Source: Actinomycetota bacterium (GTDB taxonomy: Bacteria > Actinomycetota > Thermoleophilia > Solirubrobacterales > Solirubrobacteraceae). Taken from it: a DNA stretch of 56,983 bases. Positions 29,994 to 38,175 of the stretch are shown here, one piece after another. Position numbers and translations under genes: made by a program. Where the stretch lies: the NCBI GenBank assembly GCA_005883215.1, contig VAYS01000013.1, positions 1 to 56,983 on the forward strand, written 5' to 3'. Below the pieces are notes generated by a model. It ran no database searches, had not been told where the DNA came from, and saw only the letters and a program-made list of their open reading frames with translations. The number at the start of each line of letters is the position of its first letter. The stretch's first letter is position 1.

Positions 29994-30014
29994 GTTGGGC
30001 CGCGGATCGACGGG
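29994..30014 (+). repeat. Core word, single copy
   Basis: GGTTGGGCCGCGGATCGACGG upstream of two divergent genes. Confidence 0.78.
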
Positions 30015-30040
30015 ACCTCTTGGGTACCCTTGGCCTCCAG

Positions 30041-30238
30041 ATGGGGTCCGGTAGCCCTCACCCCTCACCGCTGCCACTGCCGCCGCAACATGAGCGGTGT
30101 CCAGCGTGCGGCGGCACTGGGTGCGTGCAGAAGTACATCTCTCCGAGTCATCCACCGGAGTGGGGACCCTGTCGGGCATGTTTGGCGCACTGGTCGCGCC
30201 GACCAGAAGGGGCCGAGGCGACCGTGTCCGCCGCCTGA
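30041..30238 (+). CDS. Small zinc-ribbon-like protein
   Basis: 65 aa from ATG 30041. HERCPACGGTGCVQKYISPSHPPEWGPCRACLAHW holds two CxxC knuckles; CPACGGTG is like DnaJ-type and tRNA-modification zinc fingers. TACCCT sits 10 nt upstream of the start. The N-terminal 20 residues are Pro-rich and may be linker. A small Zn-binding protein of unknown role. Confidence 0.6.
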   Translation: MGSGSPHPSPLPLPPQHERCPACGGTGCVQKYISPSHPPEWGPCRACLAHWSRRPEGAEATVSAA

Positions 30239-30247
30239 GTAGCTGGC

Positions 30248-30270
30248 TTGGGCCGTGGATCGCGCACCTG
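30248..30270 (+). repeat. Core word, single copy
   Basis: GCTTGGGCCGTGGATCGCGC 23 nt before the -10 of the next gene. Confidence 0.7.
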
Positions 30271-30293
30271 CCAGCGGGTTTGGCGTTGCGGCA

Positions 30294-30306
30294 TAGAATC
30301 GGCCGC
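30294..30306 (+). promoter_or_regulatory. Leaderless -10 hexamer
   Basis: TAGAAT (30294-30299), 7 nt before GTG 30307. Confidence 0.6.
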
Positions 30307-30636
30307 GTGCGTAGGACCCTGCCGCTGGCCGTCACCGCCTGCATCCTGGTTGCACTCGCGGCACCGCCCTCGGCGCTCGGCATAGCCACTCGTGCATGCG
30401 GGATGAGCCAGCGAGATATCGGAGCGATCGTCCGGGCGTCCCGCGATGTGTCGTGCTCCCAGGCGCGCAGGATCATCCACAAAGTCATCGGCGGATCGAG
30501 AGAGTGCTACTCAGCTCCCGGGCGATTCCATCCGTGCACGCTCGAGGGCTTCCACTGTACGGCCCACTTCCAGGGGGAGACCTCGCACGCCCGCTGCGTC
30601 AAGAGGCGCGGCCTGATTACAGGCCGGACCCGGTAG
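30307..30636 (+). CDS. Small secreted Cys-rich protein
   Basis: 109 aa, leaderless GTG. Signal peptide RRTLPLAVTACILVALAAPPSALG; mature part ATRACGMSQRDIGAIVRASRDVSCSQARRIIHKVIGG, then CYSAPGRFHPCTLEGFHC and ARCVKRRG. Six mature Cys suggest three disulphides. 'v.aS.dvsC..Ar.i......g......c.' followed by 'G..C......' is a pattern common in small actinobacterial secreted proteins of unknown function. Confidence 0.75.
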   Translation: MRRTLPLAVTACILVALAAPPSALGIATRACGMSQRDIGAIVRASRDVSCSQARRIIHKVIGGSRECYSAPGRFHPCTLEGFHCTAHFQGETSHARCVKRRGLITGRTR

Positions 30637-30683
30637 CAGCAGCGCCGGCCGGTCTGGGCCGGAATCGAGCACAGGTGCTGGAG

Positions 30684-30740
30684 CTGCCCGCGGATCGCGC
30701 GGCTTCGGAGGGTCGGGCCGCGGATCGCGCGGGCGTGGGG
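30684..30740 (+). repeat. Core-word pair
   Basis: CGCGG at 30689 and 30719, 30 bp apart; the second is a perfect GGGCCGCGGATCGCGCGG. Confidence 0.8.
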
Positions 30741-30857
30741 GGCGCCGTGCGGGCGGCGCCGGGCGGAAAGGGGGAGCGGGCGTGCGTGTGCTGGCGCCGA
30801 GGATTGACCGGGGAGCTCTCGGGCTACGTCTGCGCTGGGGCGAGGCTAGCCTTGTCG

Positions 30858-31478
30858 GTGCTGATGTCGTGCCTAACACCCCGCCTGCGCTTACGCGGTC
30901 GCGCGGCCTTGGCGCTGGCGGTGTGGCTCCTGGGGGCGCTCGTCGCGTGGCCGGGCGGTGGTGGGGCGCTCGCATCCCGGGGCGCTCGCCGGGCGGTCGC
31001 GGTGGGAAGCCATCCTGGTGTCGCTGTCGTTGCTCGGCGGCGCCGTACCCGGCGACGGCCGGGTTGCGGCGCGTTCTGTCGCCAGGCCGGGGCGCTCGGT
31101 GGGGGTGGCGAGAGGGGAGCCAGCGGGCCGCTGTGCCCGCCCTACCCGTGCACGATGATCAAGATCCTCACTCGGCGCAGCAAGCTCACCCGTGGCGGCC
31201 TGGTGCGTGTTCGCTTGCAGTGCCTGTGGTCCCGGCCGTGCGTCGGTGCGTTCGTCATCTACTCGACGCGGAATCTGGGCGCGACCGGACGTTACGGCGG
31301 CGGGGACTTCGTCGTGAGCGCCAACCGCACGGGCACTGCCACGGTGCCGCTGCTCGCGCGCGCTCGGCGACTGGTCAGGCGTCGGGGACGCGTGGAATCC
31401 GGGGCGTTTGTCCATCTCAAGGGCTTCGGCGGTGAGAAGCTCGCCGCCGGAGGCGGGCCCCTGACGATCCAGCGCTAG
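30858..31478 (+). CDS. Secreted hypothetical protein
   Basis: 206 aa from GTG 30858 (TAGCCT 5 nt upstream) or ATG 30864. Signal peptide LRGRAALALAVWLLGALVAW. A low-complexity Arg/Gly stretch (30960-31110) follows. The conserved part is CPPYPCTMIKILTRRSKLTRGGLVRVRLQCLWSRPCVGAFVIYS, then SANRTGTATVPLLARARRLVRRRGRV and FVHLKGFGG. It resembles the beta-sandwich 'v..rg.v.v.l.C....C.G.v.l' repeats seen at the ends of larger surface proteins in this lineage. Confidence 0.65.
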   Translation: MLMSCLTPRLRLRGRAALALAVWLLGALVAWPGGGGALASRGARRAVAVGSHPGVAVVARRRRTRRRPGCGAFCRQAGALGGGGERGASGPLCPPYPCTMIKILTRRSKLTRGGLVRVRLQCLWSRPCVGAFVIYSTRNLGATGRYGGGDFVVSANRTGTATVPLLARARRLVRRRGRVESGAFVHLKGFGGEKLAAGGGPLTIQR

Positions 31479-31577
31479 CGGTCTGCAGAACGCTTCACCT
31501 TCAAGCACGGTCTGCTCAGGCTGCGACGAGGAGCCGGCAATGGGCCTCGAGCAGGCGTTGGCATCGCAGGTACCCCC

Positions 31578-31621
31578 GAGTTGGGCCGCGGATCGCACGG
31601 TGCGGTTGGGCCGCGGGACTT
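31578..31621 (+). repeat. Core-word pair
   Basis: CGCGG at 31587 and 31612 (25 bp apart); second copy ends in CGCGGGAC. Confidence 0.75.
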
Positions 31622-31638
31622 CGCCTCCGGCGAGGGTG

Positions 31639-32435
31639 TCAGGTGCTGTTGCATCGCTGGTGGCCTTCTAGCTGGTAGCGGGTGGGCGGGGGCAGCGGCT
31701 GGGTTGTCGTGATGTGTCCGTCGAGTGAGCGCAGTTGTCTTGCGATGTTGAGGGCCCCGGTGAGTCCGTGGTCGTTGAAGATCGTGATCGTCGTGGTGGC
31801 CGTGTAGAGCGTGAGACCGTCGCCGTCCCAGTGGGTTGGGACGCCGCGAACCCGTCGGTGAGCCCGGCCGGCCACTTGCGCGTTGAGCGCGCACGCTGGG
31901 ACTTGCTGGACGTCGAGCGGCGGCGTGCAGCTGGGGCCTTCGCCTTCAAAGAAGCTGCCGCCGGTGGGGGTGCAGTCGCCGTAGGTGAAGTCGAACCGCG
32001 GCACTCGCGCACTAGGGAGCCGCTGTACGACCTTTGTGTACGACGGTGGGACGCGGTCGCTATTCACGGCCGACAATCGCAATGAGCCGGCGCTGTCACC
32101 CAGATAGAAGAGCTCATTGCCGCGGTAGTTGCGGAGCTGGGCGAGCCGCCGTGTCGGCGAGTCGTGTCCACGACCTGTCCCAATGAACGCGAGTGCGCCG
32201 CCAGCCGCGGCCGCTGCGAGCACGAGCGCCAGCACGAGGGCGGCGCGCTTGGGCGGCGGTTGCCAGTGCGCTATCAGATAGCCCATGACCAGCGGGATGC
32301 CGAGGCCGACGGCGACGGAGCCCTTCGGGCCGCTGAGGTTCCGGGGAGCGGGGGCCAGAACAGCTCAAGGACGGGGTAGTAGGCCAGCGCCTGCGCGGCC
32401 GGCGAGCGCAGGACCCGAAGCGTCCTTGCGCTCAT
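31639..32435 (-). CDS. Membrane-anchored 'YxLGxSF...FTYGxC' family protein, apparent frameshift
   Basis: ATG 32435 overlaps the stop of the upstream gene (ATGA) and encodes MSARTLRVLRSPAAQALAYYPVLELF. Coding then continues in another frame as NLSGPKGSVAVGLGIPLVMG, and a membrane helix ALVLALVLAAAAAGGALAFIG, to TGA 31639. One added base in the C-rich stretch near 32365-32375 joins them. The outer part has LFYLGDSAGSLRL, FDFTYGDCTPTG, CTPPLDVQQ and LTLYTATTTITIF, matching the 977-1613 lipoprotein. An internal ATG at 32286 could also be used. Function unknown. Confidence 0.65.
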
Positions 32436-33067
32436 GGCGACTCCCCTTCTCGGTCGCGCCCGCGCGAGATCCTGCGAAGCAGCGGGCACAGGAGTGTGGC
32501 CAGGACCGCGAGCACGACGAGCACGCCGAGCAGCCGCCACACGGTGGGATCGACGGTGCCGGTCGCAAACGCGAACAGACCGGCCGTCATGATTGCGGCG
32601 GCAAAGGCGAGCGCGATGGCGGCCACGACGAGGTTCTTGACCGCCCAGGTGTCGCTGGCCCGCTGGCGGGCGAGCATCAGGCAGGTGTGTGTGAGCGCCA
32701 CGAGCAGGGCGCCTCCGACCCCGAGCACGCGCCACAGGTCGCCGGCGTCGTATTCCCCGACGCTCCAGATCCCGACGAGCGCGAGGCCGGCCTCGACCGC
32801 GGCCAAGCCGATCGTCGTCTGACCGATGACCCGCTGGCCCCCGCGCTGTTCGGCGACCATCGCCCCGGCGAGCCCGGCCAGGGTGCAGAGGGCAACCGCG
32901 ATCGCGCTCGCCAGGACGCGGGCGCCGGTCTCATCGAATCCGCCGGTGATAAGGGCCCAGATCGCCACGGTGGCGCAGGCGCACAGGCACACGGCGACGA
33001 CGGCCGCGCCACGGCGGCGAGCGGCTGGATGCCCTCGTAGTTGGGACCGGATTTGCGGTGTAGACAT
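32432..33067 (-). CDS. Six-helix integral membrane protein
   Basis: 211 aa; ATG 33067 with GGGAGG upstream. Segments: AAVVAVCLCACATVAIWALI, LASAIAVALCTLAGLAGAMV, IGLAAVEAGLALVGIWSVG, VLGVGGALLVALTHTCLML, VVAAIALAFAAAIMTAGLFAF and LLGVLVVLAVLATLLCPLL. Divergent from the TetR gene across a 79-bp region holding two palindromes, so it is the likely regulated target. The next gene overlaps it by 4 nt. Confidence 0.82.
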   Translation of the reverse strand: MSTPQIRSQLRGHPAARRRGAAVVAVCLCACATVAIWALITGGFDETGARVLASAIAVALCTLAGLAGAMVAEQRGGQRVIGQTTIGLAAVEAGLALVGIWSVGEYDAGDLWRVLGVGGALLVALTHTCLMLARQRASDTWAVKNLVVAAIALAFAAAIMTAGLFAFATGTVDPTVWRLLGVLVVLAVLATLLCPLLRRISRGRDREGESP

Positions 33068-33086
33068 CGGGCCTCCCGTTCTTGTT

Positions 33087-33129
33087 GACCGATGGTCTAC
33101 AAGCATAGCAAGCTTATCGACCGGCGGTC
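33087..33129 (+). promoter_or_regulatory. Two palindromic TetR-type operators
   Basis: GACCGATGGTC (33087-33097) and GACCGGCGGTC (33119-33129), each GACC-N3-GGTC, with centres 32 bp apart (about three turns). They lie between the divergent starts at 33067 and 33146; the right one abuts TAGACT (33133-33138), the -10 of the regulator. Confidence 0.65.
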
Positions 33130-33145
33130 AAGTAGACTGGTGGGC

Positions 33146-33733
33146 GTGTCGAGCGAGCCCGCCTACACCCGCCTACAGGTCGATGAGCGTCGCCAGCAGC
33201 TGCTCGATGCCGGCGCCCGGCTGTTCGCCGAGCGCGCCTACGAGGAGATCTCGATGCGCCAGCTAGCCGAGGCCGCAGGCGTGTCCAAGCCGCTGCTCTA
33301 CCACTACTTCCCGTCCAAGATCGACCTCTTCAAGGCCGCCGTCGCCGAAAAGGCCACCGAACTGCAGCAGCTCATCGAGCCCTCGGGGAAGGGCACTCCC
33401 CTCGACCAGCTGAGCCGCAGCCTCGACGCCTACCTCGCGTGGATCGAGGACAACGCCCACGCCTGGTCAAAGCTCATGCAGAGCGCCGCCAACCTGCCCG
33501 AAGCGCGCGAACTCGTCGAGGGCTTCCGCGACCAGACGATGGACCTCATCCTGGTCGAGCTCACCGGAGACCACCAGCCGCCCCCGGCGCTGCGCACCGC
33601 GATCAAAGGCTGGCTCGGCTACATGGACGCGGCGATCCTCGACTGGACCCAGGCCAGAGACCTCCCCCGCGACAAGCTCCGCGACCTCCTAGTCGCCGCC
33701 TTTGAGGCGGCACTCACCGCCGCCCAGCGGTAA
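33146..33733 (+). CDS. TetR/AcrR-family transcriptional regulator
   Basis: 195 aa from GTG 33146 (TAGACT 7 nt upstream). Classic N-terminal HTH: RRQQLLDAGARLFAERAYEEISMRQLAEAAGVSKPLLYHYFPSKIDLFKAAV. The ligand domain contains WSKLMQSAANLPEARELVEGFRDQTMDLIL and ends DLLVAAFEAALTAAQR. Expected to repress itself and the divergent membrane-protein operon through the GACC-N3-GGTC palindromes; inducer unknown. Confidence 0.93.
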   Translation: MSSEPAYTRLQVDERRQQLLDAGARLFAERAYEEISMRQLAEAAGVSKPLLYHYFPSKIDLFKAAVAEKATELQQLIEPSGKGTPLDQLSRSLDAYLAWIEDNAHAWSKLMQSAANLPEARELVEGFRDQTMDLILVELTGDHQPPPALRTAIKGWLGYMDAAILDWTQARDLPRDKLRDLLVAAFEAALTAAQR

Positions 33734-33746
33734 GGAGGCTCCCGAC

Positions 33747-33938
33747 GTGATCTTCGACAACGACGGCCTGGCAGCGGCCACGCCCGCGGCCGACGCCCGA
33801 CGCGGCGTCACTCCCGGCGTCCGGCTACACCAGCGGCTGGATCCACCGGCTAAACGCGCGCTCCCAGGGGCGCCCGCGATGTATGCACAGGCCGCCAGCC
33901 GCGCCGGTTGGGCCGCGGATCGCGCACGGATCGCCTGA
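33747..33938 (+). pseudogene. 5' remnant of a HAD-family hydrolase
   Basis: GTG 33747 has an excellent SD (TAAGGAGG, overlapping the TetR stop) and begins VIFDNDGL, the HAD motif I with nucleophile Asp. The expected 'LDTE...' does not follow; the frame continues AAATPAADARRGVTPG and then reads into a core word (GWAADRA). So initiation signals and first ~8 residues survive but the enzyme is gone. Confidence 0.5.
33905..33927 (+). repeat. Core word, single copy
   Basis: GGTTGGGCCGCGGATCGCGC inside the HAD remnant frame. Confidence 0.78.
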
Positions 33939-33944
33939 ACCTGC

Positions 33945-34050
33945 CGCGAGGGCCGACCTGGCCGGCCCGACGTTTGTCCCGCCGCCGCTGGGGGGTGGTC
34001 GGGGCTGGGGCCTGCCCCTCCCAGAGCCGGTTGGGCTGCGGATCGCGCGG
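33945..34050 (+). repeat. Two-hairpin composite element (A9)
   Basis: GCGAGGGCCGACCTGGCCGG, CTGGGGGGTGGTCGGGGCTG and CCTGCCCCTCCC, then TTGGGCTGCGGATCGCGCGG. Hairpin 2 has lost part of its stem. Confidence 0.7.
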
Positions 34051-34111
34051 GACCGGCGATCTTGGGCCGGGGTTGAGATCGCTGCGGGGAGGCGTCGGCC
34101 CGGCTGGGTGG

Positions 34112-34822
34112 TTAGTCGCGGAGGACCTGATCCACGGTTAGGTGGGGCGCGCGGATGGCGGGGGTGGGGAGGGGACAGTCGAGGGGCGCGCTCAGGGTGT
34201 TGCCGTGGTTGCTCCAGGTCAGGCGATGGCGATGCACGCCGAGGCTATGCCGAGCGATGGCAGATGACGCGTCTAGCAGCTGCAAGCGGTGACCGGTGAG
34301 GCGCCAGACCGCGGGGGATTGCGCATTTTCGCCGCTGCTTTCGATCCAGGCCGCATTGCCGTTCGAGCACAGATCTAGGACGTAGACGTACTCGTAGTCG
34401 GATTTGCCCACGCCGACTTCGTGATGCAGGAGAAAGCGTCGCGAGCGCAGATCTGCGACGCGTAGTTCGGTGAAGTTGCTGGTGTCGTCGTAGGTCTCAT
34501 CGGTCCAGGCCACGTAGCGACCTGCCAGGGCGATGATCCGTATGCCTCCGCCGCCTGAGGATGAGACCGCGGGCTCCCATTCGGATCCCACGAGGTGAAA
34601 CAGCTTTCGGCTGCCTGGGCGGCAACCATAGATCTCTCGACGGTCTAGGAAGATGCGGAAAGCTGCGCTACGGGCCACGGTTCTCGCGCGCGGAGGGCCG
34701 CACGCGGCTAGGCGCGTCGCAGACGCCGTTTCGCTGCTGCCTGCCAAAGCCAATAACGCGGCAACGCCGGTTAGATGCAGCGCGACTGCCCTCACATCGG
34801 TCAAGACGCCACCAGGCGGCAC
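34112..34822 (-). CDS. Secreted protein of the small 'TWxxxG' paralogue family
   Basis: 236 aa; TTG or GTG starts inside the first codons are alternatives. Signal peptide VALHLTGVAALLALAGSSETASA. Then ACGPPRARTVARSAAFRIF, IYGCRPGSRKLFHLVG, IIALAGRYVAWTDETYDD and LRVADLRSRRFLLHH. The C-terminal HSLGVHRHRLTWSNHGNTLSAPL is the family signature. The repeated 'v.l.g..vaW' strands suggest half a beta-propeller. Other members: 26208, 40930, 41794, 42634. Confidence 0.75.
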   Translation of the reverse strand: MPPGGVLTDVRAVALHLTGVAALLALAGSSETASATRLAACGPPRARTVARSAAFRIFLDRREIYGCRPGSRKLFHLVGSEWEPAVSSSGGGGIRIIALAGRYVAWTDETYDDTSNFTELRVADLRSRRFLLHHEVGVGKSDYEYVYVLDLCSNGNAAWIESSGENAQSPAVWRLTGHRLQLLDASSAIARHSLGVHRHRLTWSNHGNTLSAPLDCPLPTPAIRAPHLTVDQVLRD

Positions 34823-34971
34823 TTGTTGCGCCGCCGGGTCCTACGCGGCGGGAAGACAGGCGAGAGTGAGACAGTGGGCGTGCATGGCTTACCCTCGAGA
34901 CCAGGGTGCCCCGGCTGATATCGGCAGAACCGCGCCGATGCGGCGATGCGCTACGCGAGACGTACGCCGGC

Positions 34972-35454
34972 ATGCGTGATCACCGCACGGTGACCCTTCG
35001 ATCATTGGCGCTGGCGTCAGTGATGGGATTGATGGTTGTTGGCTGCGGGGGCTCGAGCAGCGCGTCGACTCCTAATGGCGTGATCGCCGATTACGCCAAG
35101 GCCCTTCGAACTCGTGACGCGGCTTTGTTCTGCCGAAGCTTGTTTCTGAGCACCGATCTTCCGCCGGATCTTGCTCGGCAGGCGGGCGTTAGCTTCGGGC
35201 AGGGCACTCCTGCCGACTGGGATCGCGAGTTTGCGGAGTGTCGCAGCTCTCAACGTAAGGGCTTTCCGCCGGGTCTGAGGAACCCGCCCCCGTTGACGGT
35301 CATCGGGGTGAGCTACGGACCCCGCTTGGCCCGCAAGGACGGGATCTCTCAGATCGCCAAGGTGCGCGTGAAGGTCGGACGCTCGCGGCGCGCCACCGAG
35401 TTCCCCGTCGTACGTTTTCGCGGCCAGTGGAAGGTGATCTTCGCGGTCGACTAA
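34972..35454 (+). CDS. Lipoprotein, hypothetical
   Basis: 160 aa from ATG 34972. Signal peptide RSLALASVMGLMVVGC with lipobox MVVGC, then GGSSSAS. The mature part VIADYAKALRTRDAALFCRSLFLSTDLPP, then WDREFAECRSSQRKGFPP and VRVKVGRSRRATEFPVVRFRGQWKVIF looks like an NTF2-like domain ('yl.A...gD....c..l', ending in '.f....g.WkI'). Anchored outside the membrane; ligand unknown. Confidence 0.78.
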   Translation: MRDHRTVTLRSLALASVMGLMVVGCGGSSSASTPNGVIADYAKALRTRDAALFCRSLFLSTDLPPDLARQAGVSFGQGTPADWDREFAECRSSQRKGFPPGLRNPPPLTVIGVSYGPRLARKDGISQIAKVRVKVGRSRRATEFPVVRFRGQWKVIFAVD

Positions 35455-35481
35455 CCAGGCGTCGTGTGTCGGTGGGGGTGG

Positions 35482-35502
35482 CTGCGGATCGCGCGGAGCG
35501 GG
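35482..35502 (+). repeat. Core word, degenerate
   Basis: GTGGCTGCGGATCGCGCGGA between convergent genes. Confidence 0.65.
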
Positions 35503-35607
35503 CGGGGCCGTGGAACTCCACCGCTGCGCTGAGGTCCTAGGCTTCGGGGGACGAGAGCTTTGTCTTGCCCGGGGTCGGCGCGCCCGGCCGCCGGGGCGCG
35601 AGCGGCG

Positions 35608-37467
35608 TCAGGTCAAGGTCAGGGTTCTCTGCAAGCGGGTTGTACCGCCCGGGCCGGAGATGGCGAGGCTGAGCGTGTAGCTCCCGCGCCCAAGACCACG
35701 ACGTGGGCGCAGGCGCAGCCTTGCGCGCCCGCCGTGCACGCGCGCAAGGCCGACGGCGTACGTTCGCCGCCCGCGCCGCAGGCGCGCTGTGACTGCGCTG
35801 GCGCGCGAGGTGCGGGTGACAGTGACGACGCACGAAAGCTCCCTCTTCTTTTTGTTGCGCCTGCGCTTGGCCGCAGCCGAGGCCGTACCCACGAGCTTGC
35901 AGGTGACGCTGAAGCGCGCGTCGCGTCTCGGTGCCCCGGGCAGGCCTGCGGGCCCCTGCGGACCCTGGGGACCGGTTATGCCGGTCACAGCGGTGGGGCC
36001 CTGGGACCCGGTCGGGCCGCTGTTTGCTGCCACGCCCGTGCCCGTGAGCGCGATGCTCGCGGGGGTGGGCTCGTTGTCTGAGAGTGCGATCGTCGCCGCG
36101 CGCGCGCCGGCGGCAGTCGGCGTGAAGCCCACGGTGATCGTGCATGTTTGCCGGAACGCGAGTGTTGTTCCTGAGCAGGCGTCGGCGGTGATTGCGAAGT
36201 CGGAAGGGTTGGCGCCGCCGAGCGTTGTGGCGGAGATCGTCAGCGCCTGGGCGCCGTCGTTCTTAACCACGATCGTCTGCAGGGCCGATGGGTGGCCGAT
36301 TGTCTGGTCGCCGAAGTCCCGGCCCGTGACCAGCGCCTGCGGCGCGGGTACGAACAGCTCCGCGCTCGATAGGTAGTTGCTGCCATCGGTGCCGCCGGCG
36401 ACCAGTACCTGCCCGTTGGGCAGCGGCGTCGCCACCGCGCCGCCGCGGGCGGTCTGAAGCTCGGTGCTGCCCGACGCCGGTAGGGCCGCGAACGTATCGG
36501 TGGCCGGGCTAAACAGCTCCGCGCTCGCCAGGACGGAGCCGCTGTAGCCGGAGCCGCCGTAGCCACCGGCGATCAGCACCTGCCCGTTGGGCAGCGGCGC
36601 CGCCACCGCGACGTGGCGGGCGGTCTGAAGCTCAGTGCTGCCCGACGCCGGCATCGCCGTGAACGTGTCGGTGGCCGGATCGAACAGCTCCGCGCTCTGC
36701 AGATAGGAGAAGCCGTCGCTGGTGCCGCCGGCGATCAACACCTGCCCGTTGGGCAGGGGCGCCGCCACCGCGCCGTAGCGGGCGGTCTGAAGCTCGGTGT
36801 TGCCCGAAGCCGGCAGCGCCGTAAACGTGTCATTGGTCGGATTGAACAGCTCCGCGCTCGCCACGACGCCACTGCTGCTGGCGCCGCCGGCGATCAGCAC
36901 CTCACCGTTTGGCAGCGGCGCCGCCACCGCGAGCTCGCGGGCGGCCTGAAGCTCGGTGTTGCCCGAAGTCGGCAGCGCGGTAAACGTGTCGTTGGCGGGG
37001 TTGAATAGCTCCGCGCTCGCCAGGATGCCGTTGTTGTAGCCGCCGGCGATCAGCACCTGCCCGTTGGGCAGCGCCGCCGCCACCGCGCCGTAGCGGGCGG
37101 TCTGAAGCTCGGTGCTGCCCGACGCCGCAAGCGCCGCGAATGTATCGGTGGCCGGGGTGAACAGCTCCGCGCTCGCCAGGGCGGAGCCGCTGAAGCCGCC
37201 GGCGATCAGCACCTGCCCGTTGGGCAACGGCGCCGCCACCGCGTACGAGCGGCCAGTCTGAAGCTCGGTGTTGCCCGACGCCGCAAGCGCCTGAAAGTAC
37301 GCCGCAGAGCCGGCAGCCTGCGCCACGCTCGCGCACAACAACGACGCAACCGCACACGACACGAGCGCCCGCACCATCATGGTGGCTTGTCGCGTCCGCA
37401 ACCGAACCTGCCGATGCACGGCTGCCATGGGTTCCTGAACAGGCCGCCAGGCAGGAAACATGGACAT
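35608..37467 (-). CDS. Secreted kelch-repeat / choice-of-anchor D / collagen-like surface protein
   Basis: 619 aa from ATG 37467 (GGAGGGTGGGGGGACGG upstream); ATG 37380 before VRALVSCAVASLLCASVAQA is a shorter option. Six near-identical ~50-residue kelch repeats follow (GNTELQTGRSYAVAAPLPNG, QVLIAGG, ASAELF.PATDTF), forming a six-blade propeller. Next comes an ASH/HYDIN-type domain (VKNDGAQALTISATTLGG, CTITVGFTPTAAGARAATI), a collagen-like GXX stretch (GPQGPQGPAGLPGAP) and a basic beta-sandwich end. A modular adhesin-like protein. Confidence 0.88.
   Translation of the reverse strand: MSMFPAWRPVQEPMAAVHRQVRLRTRQATMMVRALVSCAVASLLCASVAQAAGSAAYFQALAASGNTELQTGRSYAVAAPLPNGQVLIAGGFSGSALASAELFTPATDTFAALAASGSTELQTARYGAVAAALPNGQVLIAGGYNNGILASAELFNPANDTFTALPTSGNTELQAARELAVAAPLPNGEVLIAGGASSSGVVASAELFNPTNDTFTALPASGNTELQTARYGAVAAPLPNGQVLIAGGTSDGFSYLQSAELFDPATDTFTAMPASGSTELQTARHVAVAAPLPNGQVLIAGGYGGSGYSGSVLASAELFSPATDTFAALPASGSTELQTARGGAVATPLPNGQVLVAGGTDGSNYLSSAELFVPAPQALVTGRDFGDQTIGHPSALQTIVVKNDGAQALTISATTLGGANPSDFAITADACSGTTLAFRQTCTITVGFTPTAAGARAATIALSDNEPTPASIALTGTGVAANSGPTGSQGPTAVTGITGPQGPQGPAGLPGAPRRDARFSVTCKLVGTASAAAKRRRNKKKRELSCVVTVTRTSRASAVTARLRRGRRTYAVGLARVHGGRARLRLRPRRGLGRGSYTLSLAISGPGGTTRLQRTLTLT
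36375..37310 (-). repeat. Tandem DNA repeats encoding kelch blades
   Basis: About six direct units of roughly 150 bp; the stretch GCGGGCGGTCTGAAGCTCGG and GATCAGCACCTGCCCGTTGG recur almost unchanged. Such near-identity at the DNA level implies recent unit duplication or homogenisation. Confidence 0.85.
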
Positions 37468-37701
37468 CCGTCCCCCCACCCTCCGTGATACGCGCACCGT
37501 ATTCTCCCCTGACGTCGGACGCAGCGAGCTGCGGCGGACGCAGCCGGCGTCATGTGAAGAACGCGCGAAGGAGGCGAAGCGTGACTGCCGATCGCGCGAA
37601 TCGCGGGCGGTCCCACAGAGGAGTGCCGCCTGCTCTCCGATCACGGAGAGCCGACGAACGGCGAGAGCACGCCCGAGTCGTCTGCTCGCTCGCCCATTCG
37701 C

Positions 37702-37867
37702 CCAGAAGCGAGCGGCAGCGGCAATAGCCGGAGCATCACAGCGGGCCTCGGTTTGGGCAGCGGATCGCGCATAGGCCGCGCCGGGCTGGTCGCCTCGCCA
37801 CGCGGACGGCATCCGGTCGAGAGCGTGGCTCGGCGACGCCGCGGCGCCGCTGATCAGGGCGGGGACG
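37702..37867 (+). repeat. Structured element (B4)
   Basis: CCAGAAGCGAGCGGCAGCGG, AGCCGGAGCATCACAGCGG, then GGGCAGCGGATCGCGCATAG, GGTCGCCTCGCCACGCGG and GCGTGGCTCGGCGACGCC. Same paired arms as B1 and same left extension as B2. No right-hand core word. Part of the 440-bp gap upstream of the kelch gene. Confidence 0.7.
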
Positions 37868-37908
37868 TGGACCGCCCGGAAGGCGGCGGCGTAACCTTCG
37901 TCTGCCCT

Positions 37909-38001
37909 ATGCTCGACGTTGTCGCCTGGCTGATCGCCGGCTGGCTCCTTTTCGGGGCGATCGCGATCTCCGTCGACCGCCGACGCTACCTGCGGAGGTA
38001 A
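37909..38001 (+). CDS. Possible 30-residue membrane peptide
   Basis: ATG 37909 encodes MLDVVAWLIAGWLLFGAIAISVDRRRYLRR: one strong membrane helix and a basic end that would stay inside. TAACCT lies 11 nt upstream. Short, so chance is possible, but composition is clean and differs from the Arg/Gly noise around it. Confidence 0.4.
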   Translation: MLDVVAWLIAGWLLFGAIAISVDRRRYLRR

Positions 38002-38175
38002 GCCAGTAGAGGCGGGGGCCGGGCCGCGGATCCGGACGCCGGGTGGTCGCCGTTGATTGCGCAGCGCGGTCGGCGCGAAGGCTGTTCTGGCTGGATGCTC
38101 TGAAACCGGACTGCTTGTTCGGTGGTGCAGCCCCATCGGTGCATAACTGGGGTTTGACCTCTACGGTGGGAGGAG

